Shown in pieces: positions 16,635 through 24,838 of a DNA stretch of 47,845 nucleotides. A program made the position numbers and the translations under genes. Source of the DNA: an uncultured Lachnospiraceae bacterium (lineage in GTDB: Bacteria; Bacillota; Clostridia; Lachnospirales; Lachnospiraceae); NCBI GenBank assembly GCA_900314255.1, contig OMUP01000042.1, positions 1 to 47,845 of the forward strand, in the 5' to 3' direction. The notes under the pieces are model-generated. The model made no database searches. It was not told the DNA's origin and worked only from the letters and a program-made list of their open reading frames with translations. Numbering within the stretch: position 1 is the stretch's first letter; the number at the start of each line of letters is the position of its first letter.

Positions 16635-16656
16635 AGGAACCTCCTTTATAATATTT

Positions 16657-16685
16657 ATAATATTGAAAAGAACGCCTTCTGTCAG
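16657..16685 (-). promoter_or_regulatory. Promoter of the AmmeMemoRadiSam operon
   Basis: On the minus strand, CTGACA (16685-16680), a 17-bp spacer and TATTAT (16662-16657), then AGGAGG before the ATG at 16634. The -35 box overlaps the stop of the histidine phosphatase gene. Confidence 0.6.
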
Positions 16686-17221
16686 AACTCGTACTTTACC
16701 AGTTCGCAGTTCCTGATGCCGAAAGACGCATACTCTTCATTTGTCATGTCATGGAAATAGCTGTTGACGCAGCGCGCGATGCCGTTGTGCGCCGCGAGAA
16801 GGACGACCTTATCGTCCGGCATTGCCTTTAACTCGTCGAGCAGGTTGTAGATTCGCTGTGCCAGCCGCAGCATCGACTCACCGCCTTCGTAGGAATCGGC
16901 AAAATGTTTTTTCGACTCTTTAAAGTCTGCGCCGTCTCTTGCCGTGCCTTCCCACTTGCCGAAGTTCTGCTCGGTGAGGCGCTTTTCTTCCCTCGCCACA
17001 ATCCCGGTCTTCGCCGCAATGATGAGCGCCGTGTCGGCCGCCCGGGACAGGGGCGAATACAGAATTTCATCGATGTGAATGCCGGAATCGCAGATTTTCT
17101 GCGCCAGCTCCTCTGCCTGCTGCCGGCCGAGCTCTGTGAGCGGGCTGTCTGTCGCGCCGCAGATTTTATTCTCCACGTTCCAGACCGTCTGTCCGTGGCG
17201 GGTAAAGTAAATGTACTTCAT
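16682..17221 (-). CDS. Histidine phosphatase (phosphoglycerate mutase-like)
   Basis: 179 aa from the second ATG (GGAGG 7 bp upstream); an ATG six bases earlier is too close to that site. The N-terminal RHGQTVWN motif carries the catalytic histidine, and LLAAHNGIARC near residue 140 supplies the second histidine. These cytosolic enzymes remove phosphate from small molecules (GpmB, CobC, fructose-bisphosphatase-like members); the substrate is not predictable. It is divergent from the amidase gene and upstream of the AmmeMemoRadiSam promoter. Confidence 0.88.
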   Translation of the reverse strand: MKYIYFTRHGQTVWNVENKICGATDSPLTELGRQQAEELAQKICDSGIHIDEILYSPLSRAADTALIIAAKTGIVAREEKRLTEQNFGKWEGTARDGADFKESKKHFADSYEGGESMLRLAQRIYNLLDELKAMPDDKVVLLAAHNGIARCVNSYFHDMTNEEYASFGIRNCELVKYEF

Positions 17222-17300
17222 AGACATACCTCCAATCCTATTTTAGCACGCCGCCGCCCGGATATGCCGCTTAGGCGCAGAAAGTGAACGGATAAAACAG

Positions 17301-17329
17301 TTGCTCTAAAAAAGTCCGGCGTTTAAAAT
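17301..17329 (+). promoter_or_regulatory. Promoter of the amidase-barnase-barstar operon
   Basis: TTGCTC, 17-bp spacer, TAAAAT, then GGGGG and an ATG at 17368. Good match to the vegetative sigma factor consensus. Confidence 0.7.
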
Positions 17330-17367
17330 AAAAGAAATGTTATTCGGAGAATACAGGGGGATTCATT

Positions 17368-18543
17368 ATGACCTACAGCAGCAAAAAGGGAATTTCATCC
17401 CTTGCCGCGGCACTTTTATCCACTTCACTGCTACTTGCCGGATGCGCGGGCGGCCAAACCTCTGCTACTGCTGCTTCTGCAGCCACGCAGACAGCGGCAG
17501 CCACGATCACATCTACCGCAGTCTCCTCTGCAGCAAAGACTCATACATCTGTCACTGCTGCAACAGAAACCAAGAGGCCAGAAACCGAAACGACCGTTCC
17601 AGAGTCTGAATCAGAAGTTTCCCAGACAGATGCACCAGGGACGGCTGCGGAAATGACTTCCCCTGCTGCCCAGACACCGGAATCGGCTGCACAGACAGAT
17701 ACCGCCGATACAGATGACGCCGAAGTGTCAGTCACCGAAGCGCCAGAGACTGCACCGGCACCGGAAACGACGCATTCAAATCCAGCGGCCACAGAGGCAG
17801 GCGCGAAAGCCATATATTTTGACAGCTCGTGGGAATTTGCCGGGAATGCAGCCATCACTTCCGGCGCCGCCACACTTTACACCGTCTCCGGCGGGAGACA
17901 CACCGTCTGCGTAAACGCCGGACACGGAACAGCCGGCGGTTCTTCTGTACGCACGCTCTGCCACCCGGACGGAAGCGCAAAAGTTTCCGGCGGAACCACA
18001 GCAGCCGGCTCCACAACTGCCATCGCTGTGAGTTCCGGAACGACGCTGTCAGACGGTACGGCAGAGGCCGATGCCAATCTTGCCGTCGCGCAGGCACTGA
18101 AATCCAGACTTCTTGCCGCCGGATACAATGTACTGATGATCCGCGACGGCGGCGACATACAGCTTGACAACGTGGCACGCACTCTCATTGCCAATCACTA
18201 CGCCGAATGCCACATCTCTATCCACTACGACTCGACCGAATCGGACAAGGGCGCATTTTTCATAGCGCCTTCTTCCGACGGCGCCTACCGCTCAATGTAC
18301 CCGGTTTCAGCGACAGCCGGATCTGACATCGCTCTCGGAAACTGTGTGATAAATGGTCTGTCCGGCAGCGGGGTGAAGATATGGAATTCCGGAATTCTTG
18401 AAGGAGATCTCACGCAGATTTCCTATTCCACGATTCCGACCATCGACCTGGAAGTCGGCGACCGGGCTTCGTCTCACAATGGAAATGACATCGATTCAAT
18501 CGCAGCCGGCATCACAGTGGGCGTTCAGAGCTTTCTGCCATAA
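17368..18543 (+). CDS. Lipoprotein N-acetylmuramoyl-L-alanine amidase
   Basis: 391 aa. A signal peptide ends in the lipobox LLAGC (Cys near 26), so the protein is anchored to the outer face of the membrane. A 100-residue Thr/Ala/Glu-rich linker follows. The C-terminal Amidase_3 domain (about 170-391) has the full zinc and catalytic set: NAGHG, the Glu in TAEADANLAV, SIHYDS, and the Glu in TIDLEVGD. It cleaves the bond between muramic acid and the stem peptide. It is first in an operon with barnase and barstar (25-bp gap), which suggests co-expression of wall hydrolysis and RNase export. Confidence 0.92.
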   Translation: MTYSSKKGISSLAAALLSTSLLLAGCAGGQTSATAASAATQTAAATITSTAVSSAAKTHTSVTAATETKRPETETTVPESESEVSQTDAPGTAAEMTSPAAQTPESAAQTDTADTDDAEVSVTEAPETAPAPETTHSNPAATEAGAKAIYFDSSWEFAGNAAITSGAATLYTVSGGRHTVCVNAGHGTAGGSSVRTLCHPDGSAKVSGGTTAAGSTTAIAVSSGTTLSDGTAEADANLAVAQALKSRLLAAGYNVLMIRDGGDIQLDNVARTLIANHYAECHISIHYDSTESDKGAFFIAPSSDGAYRSMYPVSATAGSDIALGNCVINGLSGSGVKIWNSGILEGDLTQISYSTIPTIDLEVGDRASSHNGNDIDSIAAGITVGVQSFLP

Positions 18544-18567
18544 GACGCTTTTGGGGGAGATATTTCT

Positions 18568-19074
18568 TTGAAACGGATATTGAAGTCCATTGCAGTCCTT
18601 TCCGCCGCTCTTCTCATTCTGAGCGGCTGCGGGGCTGCTCAGAATACAGCAGAGTCAGCGACAGTACCGGCGTCTGCAGTCACTCAAACATCAGCCGAGA
18701 CAGCAGGCAGGCCGGATGCCGCAGCACGCGACTGGGAAGGCGATGACAAGGATGGCGTCGCTTTATATCTTGAAGAATACCGGAAACTGCCGGATAACTA
18801 CATGACGAAAAAAGAAGCCCGAAAACTGGGCTGGGAGGGCGGCGCCCTGCACCTGACTGTCCCCGGTAGATGTATCGGCGGCGATGAATTCGGGAATTAC
18901 GAAGGCCTGCTGCCGGAAGACAAAACGTACCAGGAATGCGATATAGACACACTGGATTCGGATTCCCGCGGCGTTAAGCGCATCATCTACTCCATAGAAG
19001 GCAGCGACCTGGATATCTGGTACACCAAAGATCACTATGAATCCTTTGACCTGATTTACGGAGATGGACAATGA
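18568..19074 (+). CDS. Barnase-type ribonuclease, predicted lipoprotein
   Basis: 168 aa from a TTG start with GGGGGAG upstream. The signal peptide ends in a lipobox LSGC (Cys near 21); a short linker follows, then a barnase domain from about 57. It shows YRKLPDNYMTKKEARKLGW, GGDEFGN, YQECDID, KRIIYS and KDHYESFDLIY, so the catalytic Lys, Glu, Arg and His of barnase are all kept. The enzyme cleaves RNA at guanosine. Tethering to the cell surface is unusual, because known barnases are released. It overlaps the barstar gene by four bases. Confidence 0.92.
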   Translation: MKRILKSIAVLSAALLILSGCGAAQNTAESATVPASAVTQTSAETAGRPDAAARDWEGDDKDGVALYLEEYRKLPDNYMTKKEARKLGWEGGALHLTVPGRCIGGDEFGNYEGLLPEDKTYQECDIDTLDSDSRGVKRIIYSIEGSDLDIWYTKDHYESFDLIYGDGQ

Positions 19075-19352
19075 ACAGGCACCCGATCACACTAAAGCTT
19101 GACGCCGCGCGTCTTAACGAGCGCCAGGAAGCCTTCGCCTTTCTTCGCGAAGCTTTTGAACTTCCGGAAACCCTTCCCGACAATCTTGACGCACTGTCTG
19201 ATTCCCTGAGTGAAATTCCGGATGAAATCTGCATTTTTTCTGACCGGAAGAATCTGATTCAGATCTGTGAAAACAAATTTTCCTGGACAATCCTGCGGAT
19301 ACTGGTACGCGCGGCCGATGAAAACCCGCACATCCATATCCGGCTCAGCTGA
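19071..19352 (+). CDS. Barstar-family ribonuclease inhibitor
   Basis: 93 aa, the normal barstar length, no signal peptide, so cytoplasmic. It keeps the core NLDALSDSLSEIP segment, which in barstar forms the acidic helix that plugs the barnase active site (Asp of DNLDAL). Translation is coupled to barnase through the ATGA overlap, the expected order for an inhibitor that protects the producer before export of the enzyme. Confidence 0.9.
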   Translation: MNRHPITLKLDAARLNERQEAFAFLREAFELPETLPDNLDALSDSLSEIPDEICIFSDRKNLIQICENKFSWTILRILVRAADENPHIHIRLS

Positions 19353-19396
19353 AAAACTCCCCGGCAGGCCAGTGCGGCTTTCCGGGGAGTTTTTTA
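19352..19396. terminator. Bidirectional terminator after barstar
   Basis: AAACTCCCCGG pairs perfectly with CCGGGGAGTTT around a 17-base loop. T-runs follow on both strands (TTTTTT on plus, TTTTT on minus), serving barstar and the convergent isomerase-family gene. Confidence 0.9.
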
Positions 19397-19413
19397 CTAT
19401 ATTCTTATTCCGA

Positions 19414-20835
19414 TTATCTTGTGATGACTTCGCACGGGATGTTCAGAATCTCAGCTACTTTCTGAATCGTTCCGATGTGGCGGCCGATTGCAGCGGCCAT
19501 GTGATGGGTCGGGCCTGCTTCGCTCCAGCGGTTTACGAACTCGCGGGCGCCGCATGAGAATTTTGTTCTCATGTTTGTGTCACCGAATGTAAAGATCGGT
19601 CCCGGCTGGTTTACACCTTCCGCGGTGATGAACTTGAAGTGTCCGTCCTTGTCCTGTGTGATGGCAAGATACGTAACATCGCCTGTCGGCGGATAGAACT
19701 GCGTCAGATATCCGCCGCCTGCCTTGCCGTGGAAGACCGGAACAATCTTCATGGTCGGCTTGTGAGCTGTTGAGATCGCCGCGTCGCCGGAGCCGGAGTG
19801 CCCGATGATGCAGATATCCTCGTTAAAGTCGATGGAATACATCTCGGAAAGCTGGCCTGTGCCTGCGATGGTCTTCAGAATACTCATTGCCATCGCGACC
19901 TTGATGTCACCTTCCACCGCGCAGGCTGTTCCCTGCTTGATCAGCATGGAAAATGCCGGAATCAGCATCGAGTCAAGCTTTCCCGCAACACCCTTTGCAA
20001 AGCCGTCGTAGTGAGAAGCAACCAGACCGATTTTCTCGTCCTTCACCCATTTCTCAAAGGCGACGACATAGCGCGCCATGTCCCACACCTTTTCGACGGT
20101 CCCGCCGCCTTCGATCTCAAAGGTGTCAAGAATGTCCTCTGCCTTGGCGCGGATCGCCGCTTCGTCGGTGACATCATCGGCGATGCACCACATCTTCTCC
20201 CAGTCAAACTGCTTCGTGTACACGAACATGCGGTTGTAGAGATTGGTCTCATCAATGTACAGATCCATCATGCCCGGATACGGTCTGCCGATCTGCGCCA
20301 GGTTGGTGTCGCGGAATCTGCGGCGCACCTGTGCCGCGCGGCACCAGTCGTCGATCTCGGCCTGAACCTGCGGATCACCGCCTTCGACAACACCGGTGAT
20401 CATGGCATGGCGCTTGCCGGCTCTTTCCAGATCGGCCACAGCCTCGCCCGTCGCGCCGCACGCATACAGCGTTCCGAGCCATGTCGGGATATCTGTGTTG
20501 GCGTAGTCCGGTGCCTTCTTCTTCTGGACATTTACGATGACGACCGGAACGTCAAGGTCTCTTACCGCCGGAAGAACATTGTAAGAAGTTGCATATGTGA
20601 GCATCTGCAGGAAAACGAGGTCGACATCGGCTGCGCGGAACTTGTCGCCTGCCGCCATGGCCTGCTCCTTGGTCGTGACCATTCCTCCGTCGATCAGCTC
20701 AACACTGTCCGGAATTGTCTTCTTGAACGCCGCATACTGCCCCTCAAATTCAGGAACAAGCTGCGGGAACTGCGGAAGATACGCTCCCAGAGCGATGGAA
20801 AACACGCCTACCTTTGCCTTTGTGTCAACTAGCAT
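19414..20835 (-). CDS. L-fucose/L-arabinose isomerase family protein
   Basis: 473 aa from the ATG at 20835, which has AGGAG about 9 bp upstream; a longer frame reaches 20928 without a ribosome site. The sequence follows the FucI/AraA fold: an N-terminal KVGVFSIALGAYLPQFP segment, a central region with EGDIKVAMAMSILK, and C-terminal GHSGSGDAA, HGKAGGGYLTQFY and HHMAAAIGRHIG, matching the metal-binding part of this superfamily. Family enzymes interconvert aldoses and ketoses using Mn2+. No other sugar genes are adjacent, so the substrate is open. A TATAAT at 20899-20904 is a candidate -10 box, and the terminator after barstar serves its 3' end. Confidence 0.85.
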   Translation of the reverse strand: MLVDTKAKVGVFSIALGAYLPQFPQLVPEFEGQYAAFKKTIPDSVELIDGGMVTTKEQAMAAGDKFRAADVDLVFLQMLTYATSYNVLPAVRDLDVPVVIVNVQKKKAPDYANTDIPTWLGTLYACGATGEAVADLERAGKRHAMITGVVEGGDPQVQAEIDDWCRAAQVRRRFRDTNLAQIGRPYPGMMDLYIDETNLYNRMFVYTKQFDWEKMWCIADDVTDEAAIRAKAEDILDTFEIEGGGTVEKVWDMARYVVAFEKWVKDEKIGLVASHYDGFAKGVAGKLDSMLIPAFSMLIKQGTACAVEGDIKVAMAMSILKTIAGTGQLSEMYSIDFNEDICIIGHSGSGDAAISTAHKPTMKIVPVFHGKAGGGYLTQFYPPTGDVTYLAITQDKDGHFKFITAEGVNQPGPIFTFGDTNMRTKFSCGAREFVNRWSEAGPTHHMAAAIGRHIGTIQKVAEILNIPCEVITR

Positions 20836-21009
20836 TTCAAGATCTCCTTTTTTATGACCCGGGTGCTGTCCCCGGGCCCACATTAAACAGTTGCAGCAAT
20901 TATACCGCAGGTGCTTCTTTCCCGCCACTGTAAATACTTACATCAATCTGTTCGCATTTCCGACTTTTGCACGCCGGTGTCATGATACGCTCCAGGAACA
21001 CGCCTTTGC

Positions 21010-22056
21010 TTAGTCCGCCGCATGGTGGTGAACTGTCACGCCACCCGCCTGCAGTGTGCCAAACGTATATCCCTTCGCGGTGAGCGTTTCGACAATCTTC
21101 GGCAGCGCCTCGATGGTCGATTCTTTTCCCTCGATGTTGTGCATCAGCACAACAGCCGTATTCATGTCTCCGACGCCGTCGATGACCATGTCCGCGATTT
21201 CATCCGCTGTGTACGGTGTCTCGTTTGCATCTCCCGAGCTCACATTCCAGTCATCATATGTGAAACCATTCTGCGTCAGCCAGTCAGCACACGCTGTCAT
21301 GCTCAGAGTTCCGAACTTCTGATGCACCAGATTGCTTGAGCCGCCCGGGAAGCGGTACAGATAACTTGTCACGCCTGTCGCGCTCTGCAGCGCCGCCTGC
21401 GCCTTGAATGTCGAATCAGCAAAACTTTCCAGCGAGCTGTAGACATTGCCGTAGTCGTGATCATACGAATGCAGGCCGACGGCATGGCCTCTGCTCACGG
21501 TTTCTGCCGCAAGATCCGGGTACTTTTCAATGCGGATTCCGACGTCAAAGAATGTAGCCTTGACGCCGCACTGATCCAGCATGTCAAGAAGCGGTTCTGT
21601 CAGTTCCGACGGGCCGTCGTCAAAAGTCAGGTACACAACCTTCGAGCCGTCTGAAACGGCTGCCTGCTGCGTCGTTTCTTCAGATGTCTCCTCCGCCTTT
21701 TCCGCAGAGGTCGTCTCTTCCGCCGTTTCTGTTTCCGGCTGTATCGTTGTTGTTTCCTGCCCGGTTTCGGCCGCTGCTGTCTGCGTCACATCAGACGCAT
21801 CCTTTCCGGTGGTCTGCGCCGCAGTGGTCTCTGTCTGCAGCGCTGATGCAGCAGCCGACGCACTTTCTGTCTGCTTTTTTGCATTTCCGGACGACACCGC
21901 CGCGGATACGCCGGCGATGGTTCCGGTGAAGGCAAGAAGAACGGCCGCTGCCCCTGCAGCGATCATCATTTTCCTTCTTTTTTCCTTTGCTTTCTGTTCC
22001 TGTTCTCTTCTTTTTCTCAGAAACTCTTCACTATGTCCTTTGCCCAGTTGCCCCAT
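21010..22056 (-). CDS. Polysaccharide deacetylase (NodB domain), membrane-anchored
   Basis: 348 aa. A short basic cytoplasmic tail, one membrane helix (about 30-52) and a Thr/Glu-rich linker (about 58-140) precede a NodB domain with all motifs: TFDDGP, HSYDHDY, RFPGG and a late LMHN. These metal-dependent esterases remove acetyl groups from peptidoglycan or other N-acetylated glycans on the outer face. GGAGGG lies before the ATG. It is third in a minus-strand operon after an aldo-keto reductase and a glycosyltransferase (36-bp gap), which suggests a cell-envelope glycan role. Confidence 0.92.
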   Translation of the reverse strand: MGQLGKGHSEEFLRKRREQEQKAKEKRRKMMIAAGAAAVLLAFTGTIAGVSAAVSSGNAKKQTESASAAASALQTETTAAQTTGKDASDVTQTAAAETGQETTTIQPETETAEETTSAEKAEETSEETTQQAAVSDGSKVVYLTFDDGPSELTEPLLDMLDQCGVKATFFDVGIRIEKYPDLAAETVSRGHAVGLHSYDHDYGNVYSSLESFADSTFKAQAALQSATGVTSYLYRFPGGSSNLVHQKFGTLSMTACADWLTQNGFTYDDWNVSSGDANETPYTADEIADMVIDGVGDMNTAVVLMHNIEGKESTIEALPKIVETLTAKGYTFGTLQAGGVTVHHHAAD

Positions 22057-22092
22057 ATACCCTCCTTCATGAAGCGTGGGATATTCCCTTCA

Positions 22093-23034
22093 TTATTCTC
22101 CTGTCTTTTTCTTTTTGTCTTCCGAAGCCTTATTATACGCCAGCTCGAAATCCTGCCGGTTCTTCCAGGCAATTGTCTGCAGCATCAGACCGCTGAAGAA
22201 CGAAATTACCGCCGTCAGAATCGAAAAACCGCACACAATCAGCGTCGGATAACGTCTCACAAGCCCCGTCGTCAGGAAATCAGCGAAAACCGGAATGACA
22301 AATGCGATCCCCAGCACCAGAAACAGCGCCCCGAGAATTCCGAAGAAGCGCATCGGCTTGTAAGTCCTGAGAAGCCGGAAAATCGTCCCGATCACCTTCC
22401 GGCCGTCCGAAAACGTATTCAGCTTCGAGACACTCCCGGCCGGTCTGTCCCGGTAGGGGATGACGACATTTTCCACCTGGAGATTCTTGTCTGCCGCATG
22501 AATGCTCATTTCTGTCTCGATTTCAAAGCCTTTGGACAGCACAGGGAATGTCTTTACCATTTCGTAGCTGAAGGACCGGTATCCGGTCATGATATCTTTG
22601 ATGTCCGTCTTGAACAGATGATCAATCATGCTGCGCACGATGGAGTTGCCGAAATTGTGAAACGGCCGCTTGTTCTCCTCAAAGTACGTGGAGGAAAGAC
22701 GGTCCCCCACAACCATGTCCGCGTGATGCTCCAGCACCGGTTTCACCAGCTGCGGCGCATATTCCGCCGGGTAGGTGTCGTCGCCGTCTGTCATCACATA
22801 TACCTTTGCGTCAATCTCCCGAAACATACGGCGCACCACATTGCCCTTGCCCTGCATATATTCATGCCGCACGATGGCGCCTGCCTCCTGTGCGATGCGG
22901 GCCGTGCCGTCGGTTGAATTGTTGTCATATACATAAATGGCCGCGTCCGGAAGTGCCTTTCGGAAATCCGTCACGACCTTGCGGATTGTCTTTGCCTCGT
23001 TGTAGCAGGGAATCAGTACTGCTATCTCATCCAT
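22093..23034 (-). CDS. Family 2 glycosyltransferase with C-terminal membrane helices
   Basis: 313 aa. A GT-A domain begins AVLIPCYNEAKTIRKV, has the DxD-type DGDDTYP near 88, and is followed by two C-terminal membrane helices (about 232-255 and 268-290). This is the DPM1/polyprenyl-phosphate glycosyltransferase architecture: it transfers a sugar from a nucleotide donor, probably to a lipid carrier on the inner face of the membrane. It is flanked in the operon by aldo-keto reductase (18 bp) and deacetylase genes. Confidence 0.9.
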   Translation of the reverse strand: MDEIAVLIPCYNEAKTIRKVVTDFRKALPDAAIYVYDNNSTDGTARIAQEAGAIVRHEYMQGKGNVVRRMFREIDAKVYVMTDGDDTYPAEYAPQLVKPVLEHHADMVVGDRLSSTYFEENKRPFHNFGNSIVRSMIDHLFKTDIKDIMTGYRSFSYEMVKTFPVLSKGFEIETEMSIHAADKNLQVENVVIPYRDRPAGSVSKLNTFSDGRKVIGTIFRLLRTYKPMRFFGILGALFLVLGIAFVIPVFADFLTTGLVRRYPTLIVCGFSILTAVISFFSGLMLQTIAWKNRQDFELAYNKASEDKKKKTGE

Positions 23035-23052
23035 AAAATCCTTCTTCTTTCA

Positions 23053-23904
23053 TTACAGTTTTGCAAGCGGCGTCTTGCTTTCCGGCGCCGGGAACAGCTC
23101 GTCCAGCTCTTCAAAAACCGACGCAGGAACTCTGCCCGCTCCTGCCAGGTTTTCCCGGATGTGCTTCTCGGAGCGGCTTGAAAACAGTGTGCAGACGTTC
23201 CGGTTTCGCAGGGCAAAGGCGAGCATGAGCGCCGCAGGACTCAGCTGCAGCTCTTCACAGATCCGCCTCACGGCAGAATTTTCGGCCACAACACGCCGCG
23301 TGTCCATCATAGAAGAGCCCAGCGTCGAATACGACATCGGCAGAACGCCGTGATCCTCAAGCCACGGCAGCAGGTCATACTCAATGCCGCGCGTCGCCAG
23401 ATTGTACATAACCTGGTCCGCTGCGCACCGCTTTCCATTTTCACAGGCGAACAGATCCTCCATGTCCTTCACATCAAAATTCGAGACGCCCCAGCGGACA
23501 ATCAGTCCGTCTTTTACCGCCCGTTCCATCTGATCGATGACAAATGGCAGATCTGCCTTCTCTCTCCAGTGAAGCAGGTACAGATCGAAGTGATCCGTTC
23601 CGACCCGCCGCAGGGACTGCGTCAGGCTTTTCCGAAAACGGCCGGGAACAGCATTGTCCGGCAGAATCTTGTCAACCAGATATACCTGCTGCCGGCCGGT
23701 TTTCTTCACAATCCTGCCGACGGCTTCCTCACAGCGCCCGTCTCCATACATCTCCGCACAGTCAATCATTCTCACAAGACCGTCGCAGATGACAGACGCG
23801 AAAGCATCCTCTGCCTCCGGGCATCCGTTCCAGAACACAGTCGTTCCGAGCCCGTACAGAGGATACTGCGTATCCTGTACCGTTATCGAGGAAAATTCTC
23901 TCAA
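23053..23904 (-). CDS. Aldo/keto reductase
   Basis: 283 aa from a TTG start: AGGAGG lies 7 bp before it, and the nearby ATG is out of frame. The tetrad of the family is visible: Asp and Tyr in MIDCAEMYGDG, Lys in YLVDKIL, His in LYLLHW. The later GVSNF stretch and SPAALMLAFALRNRN are typical of the NADPH-dependent TIM-barrel reductases. It is the first gene of the operon with a glycosyltransferase and a deacetylase. Substrate unknown. Confidence 0.88.
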   Translation of the reverse strand: MREFSSITVQDTQYPLYGLGTTVFWNGCPEAEDAFASVICDGLVRMIDCAEMYGDGRCEEAVGRIVKKTGRQQVYLVDKILPDNAVPGRFRKSLTQSLRRVGTDHFDLYLLHWREKADLPFVIDQMERAVKDGLIVRWGVSNFDVKDMEDLFACENGKRCAADQVMYNLATRGIEYDLLPWLEDHGVLPMSYSTLGSSMMDTRRVVAENSAVRRICEELQLSPAALMLAFALRNRNVCTLFSSRSEKHIRENLAGAGRVPASVFEELDELFPAPESKTPLAKL

Positions 23905-23940
23905 GAAACATCCTCCTGAAAAATGAATCTCTACAGCCTT

Positions 23941-23970
23941 ATTATAAGCTGAATCCGCCGTTTCCGGCAA
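23941..23970 (-). promoter_or_regulatory. Promoter of the aldo-keto reductase operon
   Basis: On the minus strand TTGCCG (23970-23965), 18-bp spacer, TATAAT (23946-23941), 37 bp before the TTG start. The plus-strand gene opposite has only a weak TTGTCA/TTATAG pair near 24006-24034. Confidence 0.6.
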
Positions 23971-24079
23971 CCGCACACGAGGAGGGTTTGAAAAAATATT
24001 AGGTCTTGTCAGCGAATTGTGCTATTCTTTATAGGTCGATTTATAGAATCCTTTATCACAAGCCGGGGAAACATACTGC

Positions 24080-24832
24080 ATGAATAAACTCAAGAACAAT
24101 AACGCCGCAAGAATTCTTCTTTCCGTCGGCATCGTCGCGATTCTTGTTTTCGCAACCTGGGAACTTTTCGGACCGCAGCTGCCTGAACTGATCCGGATGA
24201 TCCGGGAAGACAGAGAAGACGAAATCGCCGATTACCTTTCGTCCCAGGGGCAGTGGCGGGGTCTTCTGTCCATGTTCTTTCTGTCCATCATTCAGGTGAT
24301 CAGTGTCGTTATCCCTGGCATCATCATTCAGTTCGTGGGCGGCATGCTCTACTCGTGGTGGAAGGCATTCATTATGTGTTATCTCGGGTTTGTCTTCGCC
24401 AATGTCCTGGTGTTCACGTTCGCACGCACATTCCGCAGAACTGTCAAGGCTGACAAGAAAAAAACAGGGTGGATCATCTCCACCGTAAACAAATATGACC
24501 CGGCATTTGTCTTTGCACTGGCGTGTCTGGTTCCCGGCATCCCAAACGGCATCATTCCGTACTTTGCCGCCGCTGCCAAGCTGCGCACCCGCGAATATGC
24601 GGCGTCCGTGGCCATGTCCAGCTGGATTCAGATTCTCTCCAACTGCGTCGCGGGTCATTTTCTGATGCAGGGCCAGGTGGGATTCATGGTTCTCTCATTT
24701 GTCGCTCAGATTGCCATCATTATCTTCTGCGGCATGAACCGCAAGAAGATTCTCGACCGCTTCGGACGGCCGGACCCGAAGGCCCAGATGGAAGCAGAAA
24801 AGGCTGAAAAAGAAAAAGACAGCCAGGAATAA
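24080..24832 (+). CDS. TVP38/TMEM64 (VTT domain) membrane protein
   Basis: 250 aa, five to six membrane helices. The VTT-domain signatures are present: VVIPGIIIQFVGGMLYSWWKAF in the first half and VPGIPNGIIPYFAAAAKLR in the second, a glycine/proline pattern shared with DedA proteins and eukaryotic scramblases VMP1 and TMEM41B. The C-terminus is highly charged (KAQMEAEKAEKEKD). DedA/VTT proteins are linked to lipid carrier movement and membrane homeostasis; the precise role here is unknown. The gene is convergent with a MATE gene with only six bases between stop codons and no terminator between them. Confidence 0.88.
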   Translation: MNKLKNNNAARILLSVGIVAILVFATWELFGPQLPELIRMIREDREDEIADYLSSQGQWRGLLSMFFLSIIQVISVVIPGIIIQFVGGMLYSWWKAFIMCYLGFVFANVLVFTFARTFRRTVKADKKKTGWIISTVNKYDPAFVFALACLVPGIPNGIIPYFAAAAKLRTREYAASVAMSSWIQILSNCVAGHFLMQGQVGFMVLSFVAQIAIIIFCGMNRKKILDRFGRPDPKAQMEAEKAEKEKDSQE

Positions 24833-24838
24833 CATTTG

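Noticed and set aside
19798..20832. Plus-strand open frame of 344 aa opposite the isomerase-family gene
   Set aside because: Antisense mirror frame with no motif or ribosome site.
20861..20882. CCCGGG...CCCGGG hairpin upstream of the isomerase-family gene, considered as a terminator or attenuator
   Set aside because: On the minus strand it is followed by TCATAAAA, not a T-run; no conserved leader motif could be recognised.
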